From contig SKYV01000261.1 in assembly GCA_007127745.1 (NCBI GenBank), forward strand, positions 1-41,949: DNA of 41,949 bases, in the 5' to 3' direction. A program made the position numbers and the translations under genes. The notes beneath the pieces are model-generated. The model made no database searches. It was not told the origin of the DNA and saw only the letters and a program-made list of their open reading frames with translations. This document shows, piece by piece, positions 35,725 through 41,949 of the stretch. The stretch's first letter is position 1. Every line of letters begins with the position of its first letter. Source of the stretch: Balneolaceae bacterium. GTDB taxonomy: Bacteria > Bacteroidota > Rhodothermia > Balneolales > Balneolaceae.

Positions 35725-37239
35725 TCAGAGAATCTGTTTTCTGAGGCGTGCAACGGGAATTTGCAGGCTCTCCCGGTACTTACTCACTGTTCTTCTGGCC
35801 ACTTTATAGCCTTTCTTTTTCAGTATATTTGCCAATGCCTGGTCGCTCAGGGGTTTTTGTTTATTCTCATTATCTATAACCTCCCGCAAAATTTTCTTCA
35901 CTTCTCTGCTCGACACATCTTCACCACTGTCGGTTTCCAGCCCTTCACTAAAAAAATATTTCAGTTCAAAAACCCCAAAATTGGTCTGAACATATTTGCC
36001 GTTTACCACCCTCGAAACTGTAGAGATATCCATTTCAATTCGTTCAGCAATATCTTTTAGAATCATTGGCCTTAAGCCTTCCCCGTACTTGAAAAACTCT
36101 TCCTGCAGTTCAACGATGGTTTTCATGGTTTTCATCAGCGTGTTTTGCCGCTGACGGATCGAATCAATAAACCACTGAGCTGATTCTACTTTCTCTTTGA
36201 TGAATTTTCTCGCATTGTTGTCAGCTCCCTTCTTTTTATTCTTTTTCAGATCGTCCCACATTGTTTTATATTCCGGCGAAATTCTCAAGGGAGGTACATT
36301 CCTTCTGTTCAGCCGGATTATAAATTCGCCCTCTTTTTTGTTTTCTTCATCTTCGGGCACAAAATAAACTTCGAAATCCGGTTCAATATATTGTTGGGAT
36401 TCTTCATCGGGATTGATAACAGCGCCGGGTTTTGGGTTCAGGCTCCTGATCAGTTCAAAAACTTTTTTCAGGATTTCATCATCAACACTGAGCCGGGATC
36501 TCAGTTTGTCGAAATGTTTCTTTTCGAATGCATTCCATTCATCTTCAAGTAATTTCAGGGCTATTTGCCGAATTGCACTGTCTCCATCCGTATATTTTAC
36601 CTGGCAGTGCAGGCAATCGCGCAAATCTCTCGATGCAATTCCGATCGGTTCCAGTTTTTGAATCTGTTTACGAACATGCTCAACCTGTTTTTTCTCTACA
36701 AGTCTTCCGTGGTTAAAGGCTATGTTATCCACCACAGCTTCGGGTTCGCGCCGGAAATAACCATCTTCATCCAGAGATCCCAAAATCTGATCGGCAATCA
36801 GTTTTTCATCATCATCCAAATCCAGCAGAGCAACCTGCTGTTCCAGCTCCTCGAGCAATGACTCATGATACGGATTTGGCAGATCTTTCCAGTCTTCTTC
36901 CCCGCTGTAAGAATATGAATAATTCTCTCCGTCGTACTCTGTGTTTTGGATAAACGACTCCCAGTCTATTTCGTCGTTTTGATCGACAGGTTCAATTTCA
37001 TTCTCTTCTTCCGGGTTTTTCGGCTCCTGTTCATCCCCGGCCATTTCGCTCTCGGACAATGATTCTTCAAGCACAGGATCGGCCTCCTCAAGCACAGGGT
37101 TCATCTCAATCTCCTGCTTCACTCTCTGCTCCATACCCAGTGTGGGAAGCTGCAACAATTTCACAAACTGAATCTGCTGCGGAGACAGTTTCTGCTGAAG
37201 CGACTGCTTTTGCGATATGTTTTGTCCGGTTTTAAGCAT
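35725..37239 (-). CDS. rpoN: RNA polymerase sigma-54 factor
   Basis: Alternative sigma factor of 504 residues for promoters of the -24/-12 type that need an AAA+ activator. Region I is Gln- and Leu-rich (Q-S-L-Q-Q-K-L-S-P-Q-Q, with E-M-N-P-V-L-E-E at about 45-52). An unusually long acidic region II (about 53-115) follows, then the core-binding and HTH domains. The RpoN box A-R-R-T-V-S-K-Y-R-E-S-L is at 481-492 and differs from the canonical A-R-R-T-V-A-K-Y-R-E at one place. The ATG abuts the stop of the DUF3109 gene (TAGATG). No activator gene is in the window. Confidence 0.95.
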   Translation of the reverse strand: MLKTGQNISQKQSLQQKLSPQQIQFVKLLQLPTLGMEQRVKQEIEMNPVLEEADPVLEESLSESEMAGDEQEPKNPEEENEIEPVDQNDEIDWESFIQNTEYDGENYSYSYSGEEDWKDLPNPYHESLLEELEQQVALLDLDDDEKLIADQILGSLDEDGYFRREPEAVVDNIAFNHGRLVEKKQVEHVRKQIQKLEPIGIASRDLRDCLHCQVKYTDGDSAIRQIALKLLEDEWNAFEKKHFDKLRSRLSVDDEILKKVFELIRSLNPKPGAVINPDEESQQYIEPDFEVYFVPEDEENKKEGEFIIRLNRRNVPPLRISPEYKTMWDDLKKNKKKGADNNARKFIKEKVESAQWFIDSIRQRQNTLMKTMKTIVELQEEFFKYGEGLRPMILKDIAERIEMDISTVSRVVNGKYVQTNFGVFELKYFFSEGLETDSGEDVSSREVKKILREVIDNENKQKPLSDQALANILKKKGYKVARRTVSKYRESLQIPVARLRKQIL

Positions 37240-37824
37240 CTAAGTTTCTGAACCGTTTCTTACCTGTTTACATGCCTCCAAAAAGTCGGAATACCACTGT
37301 TTTCCGTACCTGCGTTCCAGCGAGGTTTTCAGAAAATCTGCCAGGTATTTTCCATCATCATTACCCCTCTGGCAACCCGCCGAACACAACTCGGGTATAT
37401 ATTCAAAATTGGCATAATCAAACCCTGCAATATGTTTTAACCGTACGGGATAAAGATGACAACTGATCGGTTTTTCCCAGTGAAAATCTCCATTATAAAA
37501 AGCATGCTGAATGGAACAGGTTGCCACACCATTTTCATCTTTTTGAACAAATACACATTCACCCGATTCAATACATGAAATTTCATAGCCTCCGTTCGAA
37601 TTGGCCTGTACAACTCCTTTCTTCTCAACAACTTTTACCGCTTCGGAATTCAGCTTGCCTTTCAACTCTCGAAAGGCTTTTCGCAACACCGGGATTTCTT
37701 TTTTATCTACCGGTGCACCGGCGTCACCAATTACACAGCAGGCGCCTTTGCATTTACTGATATCACAGGCAAATTTTGCTGTTGCAATATCTTCGGATAA
37801 TATAACGTCATGTACTCGAATCAT
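37240..37824 (-). CDS. DUF3109 family cysteine-rich protein
   Basis: Conserved Bacteroidota protein of 194 residues of unknown function. It has eight or more cysteines in family positions: C-D-I-S-K-C-K-G-A-C-C (about 19-30), C-I-E-S-G-E-C near 84-90, C-S-I-Q-H-A near 101, C-H-L-Y-P-V-R near 122, and C-S-A-G-C near 145. The pattern resembles YkgJ-type Fe/Zn-binding proteins, so a metal or cluster role is plausible. It is cytoplasmic by lack of a signal. Its stop codon touches the rpoN start, so RpoN translation is coupled to it. Confidence 0.88.
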   Translation of the reverse strand: MIRVHDVILSEDIATAKFACDISKCKGACCVIGDAGAPVDKKEIPVLRKAFRELKGKLNSEAVKVVEKKGVVQANSNGGYEISCIESGECVFVQKDENGVATCSIQHAFYNGDFHWEKPISCHLYPVRLKHIAGFDYANFEYIPELCSAGCQRGNDDGKYLADFLKTSLERRYGKQWYSDFLEACKQVRNGSET

Positions 37825-37947
37825 GTGATCTGCTTAAAAATAACTCTAATATTGCGATTTCTAAATAACAAACAGGTAGCAAATCGATTCAATAAATGTC
37901 GATGCATGGTAATTCTGCTCTGAATGGGCGGAATCCTCGTCAGAAAT

Positions 37948-39069
37948 TCAGCAGAGTTCAAAATATTTTCCCGCTTTCTGTTTCACAGCTCCCTTCATTT
38001 CCAGATCGAGCAGTATTGGTAGTAGTGTAAAGGCCTGTCTGCCGGTTTTTTCACTGATCTGATCGATATGCAGTTCACACTGATTGAGAAGCGAGCAGAT
38101 TAATTTTTCATCTTCACCGAGCTCCATAGTCTCCCATTTCTTTGAAACCGGCTCCGCTTTTTTTGAAACGTCACCGGCTTGAACGGAAATTTCATCCAAT
38201 ACATCCGATAAGTTCTGAATCAGTTTTCCCTGTCCTGTTTTGATCAGATAATTGCAGCCTTCACCACCGGGATAGTTTAACCGATGAGGTACCACAAACA
38301 CTTCCCGGTTTTGATCCAGTGCGCTTCTTGCCGTAATCATACTTCCGCCCTTGATGCCGCTTTCCGCAACAAGAACACCGTGGCTCATTCCGCTTACTAT
38401 CCGGTTCCGTTCGGGAAAATTTACGGCGTCGGGTGCTGATCCGGGAGCGTATTCTGTGATGACAGCCCCGCCATTTTCAATCATACGGTGAACAAGGTGA
38501 CTGTTCTTAGCCGGATAAATCACATCGATTCCCGAACCGAGTACTGCAACCGTTTTACCGCCGGAATTGAGAGCTTCCCGGTGGGCAATGGCATCAATTC
38601 CATAGGCAAGCCCGCTATTGATGCAAAGCCCCGAATCTGTCAGTTTCCGTACCCATAACTGCGCTTGTTCAATTCCATATTTTCCCGGTCTTCGGGTGCC
38701 AATCACAGCTATGCCATCAAGATTCAAAGCTTCCCGTTTTCCTTTAACCCACAAAAGTGCTGGCGGATCGTAAATATGGCGAAGAAGTGCCGGATAGTGC
38801 GGATCATCAACAGCAACAAGAAAAGCTCCGGATTTTTCCGTCTGTGCCAGAATCTTGTCCACTTTTTTCCAACTGTCGAATTGAAGGATATTTTTAGCTA
38901 CCTGTTTACCGAAACTGTCTATTCGAAGGATCTCATTAAGATTCAATCCGAAAATTTCGGATGCATCTTTCACTCCGGTTTTTTCAAGCAGAAGTTTGAT
39001 CCTCCTCGGCCCAAGTTCCGGCACCAGTTGAAGTGCCAAAAGCGCTCTGTAATGATTTTCGCGTTCCAA
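37948..39069 (-). CDS. dprA: DNA-processing protein DprA
   Basis: Protein of 373 residues that loads RecA on incoming single-stranded DNA in natural transformation. The N-terminal helix-hairpin-helix/SAM-like part has E-L-G-P-R-R-I-K-L-L. The Rossmann-like core has I-G-T-R-R-P, S-G-L-A-Y-G-I-D-A-I-A-H, V-L-G-S-G-I-D-V-I-Y-P and P-E-R-N-R-I-V-S-G. A C-terminal winged helix follows (about 310-373). The start is TTG at 39069, since ATG at that side lies in another frame. It follows obg by 73 bases, and no other competence genes are present. Confidence 0.93.
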   Translation of the reverse strand: MERENHYRALLALQLVPELGPRRIKLLLEKTGVKDASEIFGLNLNEILRIDSFGKQVAKNILQFDSWKKVDKILAQTEKSGAFLVAVDDPHYPALLRHIYDPPALLWVKGKREALNLDGIAVIGTRRPGKYGIEQAQLWVRKLTDSGLCINSGLAYGIDAIAHREALNSGGKTVAVLGSGIDVIYPAKNSHLVHRMIENGGAVITEYAPGSAPDAVNFPERNRIVSGMSHGVLVAESGIKGGSMITARSALDQNREVFVVPHRLNYPGGEGCNYLIKTGQGKLIQNLSDVLDEISVQAGDVSKKAEPVSKKWETMELGEDEKLICSLLNQCELHIDQISEKTGRQAFTLLPILLDLEMKGAVKQKAGKYFELC

Positions 39070-39142
39070 AGTCTGTGCATTTAATTCTTAAGAACTTCCG
39101 ACTAAACCAAAAAAAGATAGCAAATTTGCCCTGATAATTCTC

Positions 39143-40141
39143 TCAAGACTCCTCTTCTTCATCCAAAACCTGCAATTTTTCCCAGATTTTTTCTTTCAGT
39201 ACATCCATATTATGGTCAGTTGCCGATGAAATTTCGATTATATCCACATCATCTCCAATCTGAACCGGCTCATCCAGTTCAAAACCCGGCTTTAAATCCA
39301 TTTTGGTGATAGCAAGCATTCGCGGTTTATCGAGCAGATCACTCCTGTACGATTTTAACTCATGCAGCAACGCCTGATACTCATTCTTAATATCACTGGT
39401 ACAGGCTACCATAAACAGCAGTACCTTGTTCCGTTCAATATGTCTTAAAAAGCGGATTCCCAGCCCTTTTCCCTGATGGGCATCCTCAATAATTCCGGGA
39501 ATGTCGGCAATCACAAAACTCCGGTAATCTGTCGTGGTAACCACTCCCAGGTTGGGTTCAAGAGTAGTAAACGGATAGTCGGCAATTTTCGGTTTTGCCT
39601 CTGACATTGCCGAAAGAAGTGTACTTTTGCCTGCGTTGGGAAAACCGACCAGGCCCACATCAGCAATCAGTTTCAGCTCCAGTTCAATCACACGTTCCTC
39701 ACCCGATTCGCCCTCCTGTGCATGCTGCGGAGTCTGGTTGGTTGCACTTCTAAAATGCCAGTTACCCAGCCCACCCTTGCCACCTTTTGCAATGACAATT
39801 TTTTGACCATGTTCGGTAATTTCTCCCAGGCGTTCTTTAGTTTCTGCATCAAAAGCAACCGTACCGAGAGGAACCTGAAGTATTTCACCGTTTCCGTCTT
39901 TTCCGGCTTTTTTAAACGTTCCGCCGCGTTCACCCGATTTGGCTTTTATAAATTTTCGATATCGAAGGTCGAGAAGGGTATTGAGCTGTGCATTTCCTTT
40001 TAAAACAACATCCCCTCCTTTGCCGCCATCGCCGCCATCAGGGCCGCCCTTTGGCACCCATTTTTCACGGCGGAAATGAGCCATTCCGCTGCCGCCATCT
40101 CCGGCCGTTACATAAATTTTTGCGTAATCAGCGAATCTCAT
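39143..40141 (-). CDS. obgE: GTPase Obg
   Basis: Essential ribosome-associated GTPase of 332 residues involved in 50S assembly and stress response. The glycine-rich Obg domain covers 1-158. The G domain has G-F-P-N-A-G-K-S-T (166-174), the F-T-T switch at about 191-193, D-I-P-G-I (213-217) and T-K-M-D for base recognition, where Thr replaces the usual Asn. The C-terminal OCT domain is absent, and the protein ends in a short acidic tail. Its ATG overlaps the accD stop by ATGA. Confidence 0.96.
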   Translation of the reverse strand: MRFADYAKIYVTAGDGGSGMAHFRREKWVPKGGPDGGDGGKGGDVVLKGNAQLNTLLDLRYRKFIKAKSGERGGTFKKAGKDGNGEILQVPLGTVAFDAETKERLGEITEHGQKIVIAKGGKGGLGNWHFRSATNQTPQHAQEGESGEERVIELELKLIADVGLVGFPNAGKSTLLSAMSEAKPKIADYPFTTLEPNLGVVTTTDYRSFVIADIPGIIEDAHQGKGLGIRFLRHIERNKVLLFMVACTSDIKNEYQALLHELKSYRSDLLDKPRMLAITKMDLKPGFELDEPVQIGDDVDIIEISSATDHNMDVLKEKIWEKLQVLDEEEES

Positions 40142-40983
40142 GACTTATTTTTCAAAATGTGCAGCAATCGCGAAAGTTTCTTTTTCATCTTTGGCCGTTT
40201 CACGATGAAATCGAGAAAACCGTGTTCAAGCAGATATTCCGATGTTTGAAAACCTTCCGGCAGATCCCGGCCAATCGTTTGGCGAATAACCCTCGGCCCG
40301 GCAAATCCGATCAATGCTCCCGGTTCTGCAATGTTAAAATCGCCCAGCATCGCATAACTTGCTGTAACACCACCGGTAGTGGGGTTGGTCAGAACCGATA
40401 TAAAAGGAACGTTTTCTTTATCGAGCAGGGCCAGTTTGGCCGATGTTTTGGGCATTTGCATCAGGCTGAGAACGCTCTCCATCATTCGGGCACCACCGGA
40501 TTGTGAAATGATGATGAGCGGAAATTTTTTACTTCTGGAATGATCGATAGCACGGCTAAGTCTTTCACCAACAACGGACCCCATGCTCCCGCCTATGAAT
40601 GAAAAATCCATGCAAGCAATCACAACATCATGCTTATCCAGTTTGCCCTCTCCTACTCTGCAGGCATCTGATAGTCCTGATTTTTTTTGGGTCTGAACAA
40701 TCCGGTCTTTATACTTTTTGCGGTCTTCAAATCCGAGAGGGTCGGTTGGTAAAATGTCATCAGCAATCTCGGTAAATTTGCCCTCATCAAACAGAAAAGA
40801 AAAATACTCTCTACTCCCGATCCGAAAGTGGTATCCGCTCAATGGATCCACCCAGACATTTTCTTCAAGTTCGCGCCGGTGAATCGTCTCTCCCGTTTCG
40901 GGAACTTTAACCCAAATGCCTTCCGGCATATCTTTCTTTTTACTGGTTTGAATATTGGTGTCTTTTCTTTTAAACCACGACAT
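40138..40983 (-). CDS. accD: Acetyl-CoA carboxylase carboxyltransferase subunit beta, zinc ribbon lost
   Basis: Forms with AccA the carboxyltransferase that makes malonyl-CoA for fatty acid synthesis. The crotonase-like core is intact: G-G-S-M-G-S-V-V-G, S-Q-S-G-G-A-R-M-M-E, L-T-N-P-T-T-G-G-V-T-A-S-Y, and G-P-R-V-I-R-Q-T-I near the end. The N-terminal zinc ribbon keeps its length and framework (W-F-K-R-K at 3-7, R-R-E-L-E-E-N-V-W-V, Y-H-F-R-I-G). However, all four ligands are replaced: V27, T30, D46 and S49, the places of the E. coli cysteines 27, 30, 46 and 49. The protein has 281 residues. It is coupled to obg. Confidence 0.94.
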   Translation of the reverse strand: MSWFKRKDTNIQTSKKKDMPEGIWVKVPETGETIHRRELEENVWVDPLSGYHFRIGSREYFSFLFDEGKFTEIADDILPTDPLGFEDRKKYKDRIVQTQKKSGLSDACRVGEGKLDKHDVVIACMDFSFIGGSMGSVVGERLSRAIDHSRSKKFPLIIISQSGGARMMESVLSLMQMPKTSAKLALLDKENVPFISVLTNPTTGGVTASYAMLGDFNIAEPGALIGFAGPRVIRQTIGRDLPEGFQTSEYLLEHGFLDFIVKRPKMKKKLSRLLHILKNKS

Positions 40984-41184
40984 AAGGTACCTTTATTTGT
41001 TTTTTCCGATACAATCCGCTCAGTTTTGCCGGGTAATCCAATTGAACTGCTTGCGGAGGTTTATAATTTTCAGGTCTGATTATTTAAAATTATTTACCAC
41101 TTCACAAAATAACGAATAATGCCCGAAGCAAAAATCTTTATCAAAATAAAATGGAGTTCAGGATTTCCGGATAACCGCCGGAAG

Positions 41185-41856
41185 TCACCCTGCCGGCGAA
41201 TTATTTATCTGAGACATGGATAGATAATCCGGCTCAAACTCTACAGGATTTTTCTGCTCAAACAGCTCTTTGATCTCAGGGCGGTTCCAGCCCAATATCA
41301 GGTTTTTGGCTGAAATGGCTTCACTGCCCAACCAGGTAACATCGTCTTTAAATTCAACATTGATGCGATTCCATCCGGTGCCCACAACCACATCACCACG
41401 GATAATTTCTTCTTCCAATCGGGTAATTTTTTTAACTGCCGGTTTTGTTATAGTTATTTTTTTGCTGCTATCTGATTCAATTTTTTGGTGATAGAGGTGC
41501 TCCCGTCTCGCATCAATTACAGAGTGTACTCTTGTCGAGATATTATCCAAAAGCGGAACTGAGAAAGCAATGAGTGTTGGAAGTGTAAATAACGGAACAT
41601 TTCTTTGAAAGAGCAGTCCTTTGATAGCCGCGGCGCCTATTCGAAGCCCGGTGTACGACCCCGGTCCGCTGCTGAAGAGTACTGCATCGAGGTCTTCAAC
41701 TCCGATTTTATTCCGTTCCAGCAGTTCCCGGATAAATGTGAATGTACGTTCGGAGTGCACCCCGCGCCCCTCAATTCGTTTCTCCACGGATGGCCTGAGG
41801 CCCCTCCCAATGGCCACAGAGCAAACCAGTGTGGATGTTTCAATCGCAAGAATCAT
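41185..41856 (-). CDS. tsaB: tRNA threonylcarbamoyladenosine biosynthesis protein TsaB
   Basis: ASKHA-fold scaffold of 223 residues that pairs with TsaD in making t6A at position 37 of ANN-decoding tRNAs. It starts I-L-A-I-E-T-S-T, has H-S-E-R near 34-37 and the family motif S-S-G-P-G-S-Y-T-G-L-R-I-G (about 62-74). Length fits the family. It begins two bases after the stop of an upstream partial gene and is separated by 201 bases from accD. Confidence 0.93.
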   Translation of the reverse strand: MILAIETSTLVCSVAIGRGLRPSVEKRIEGRGVHSERTFTFIRELLERNKIGVEDLDAVLFSSGPGSYTGLRIGAAAIKGLLFQRNVPLFTLPTLIAFSVPLLDNISTRVHSVIDARREHLYHQKIESDSSKKITITKPAVKKITRLEEEIIRGDVVVGTGWNRINVEFKDDVTWLGSEAISAKNLILGWNRPEIKELFEQKNPVEFEPDYLSMSQINNSPAG

Positions 41857-41858
41857 AA

Positions 41859-41949
41859 TCAGTTCTCTTCAATGTACCATGTATCGTTGCTGAGCGATAC
41901 CCAGCGCTCATATATTTCACGAAGCTGAGTATATTCATCAGCGGCAAAC
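41859..41949 (-). CDS. C-terminal end of an unidentified gene
   Basis: The reverse strand is open from the window edge to a TGA at 41859-41861, giving the last 29 residues of a protein with a helix-like E-Y-T-Q-L-R-E-I-Y-E-R-W and an acidic end. The tsaB ATG lies two bases after the stop, so the two are in one transcript. The fragment is too short to identify. Confidence 0.6.
   Translation of the reverse strand, partial: FAADEYTQLREIYERWVSLSNDTWYIEEN

Overview
The window looks like chromosomal DNA of a Bacteroidota-type bacterium, possibly the Balneolota branch. Family content supports this: a single-chain E1 alpha/beta 2-oxoacid dehydrogenase of about 800 residues, a serine palmitoyltransferase of the sphingolipid-making type, a DhnA-type class I fructose-bisphosphate aldolase, an AccD without zinc-ribbon cysteines, DUF3109 and TIGR02757 proteins, and a stand-alone RpoN. 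Shine-Dalgarno sites are mostly absent and TTG starts are frequent. The placement is inferred from family content, not from a marker-gene tree. I saw no tRNA, rRNA, CRISPR array or intact insertion sequence.

Layout: 1-982 (-) is the N-terminal part of a repeat-rich lipoprotein. 1287-5936 (+) is a loose series: an unrecognised 497-residue protein, a thioredoxin-type arsenate reductase, HisI, a decayed AraC-type regulator on the opposite strand, a VOC protein, a 53-residue YqaE/Pmp3 peptide and an SDR. A long gene-poor gap follows. 6659-9976 (-) has an exported Gfo/Idh/MocA oxidoreductase and a translationally coupled GT2 / methyltransferase pair. 10173-12565 holds a MerR regulator and the divergent heme A pair ctaA and ctaB. 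12598-16624 (-) has the fused E1 dehydrogenase and fumarase C. 16867-22652 is the most interesting segment: serine palmitoyltransferase, a GNAT-fold acyltransferase starting at the next base, two GT4 glycosyltransferases and a divergent extended SDR. Together these resemble a bacterial ceramide/glycosphingolipid locus. 22657-26151 (+) continues with an exported Ig-like protein, MutY and a TIGR02757 protein. 26155-30832 contains a membrane protein, rpsU, radA, a flippase-like membrane protein and the aldolase, which has a textbook terminator. 31158-35701 contains dusB, serS, an Lrp/AsnC regulator and an unknown membrane protein. 35725-41949 (-) is a housekeeping run: the end of an unknown gene, tsaB, accD, obg, dprA, a DUF3109 gene and rpoN.

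Functionally, most of the window is housekeeping: central carbon metabolism, respiration assembly, translation, DNA repair and uptake, fatty acid synthesis. The strongest candidate system is the sphingolipid locus. In it, SPT would make 3-ketosphinganine, the GNAT protein could N-acylate it, the SDR could reduce the ketone, and the two GT4 enzymes could glycosylate the product. The last three roles are inference. Other points of note are the AccD that has lost all four zinc ligands, the enlarged active-site loop of HisI, the AraC pseudogene, and two uncharacterised proteins (1287-2780 and 34202-35701).
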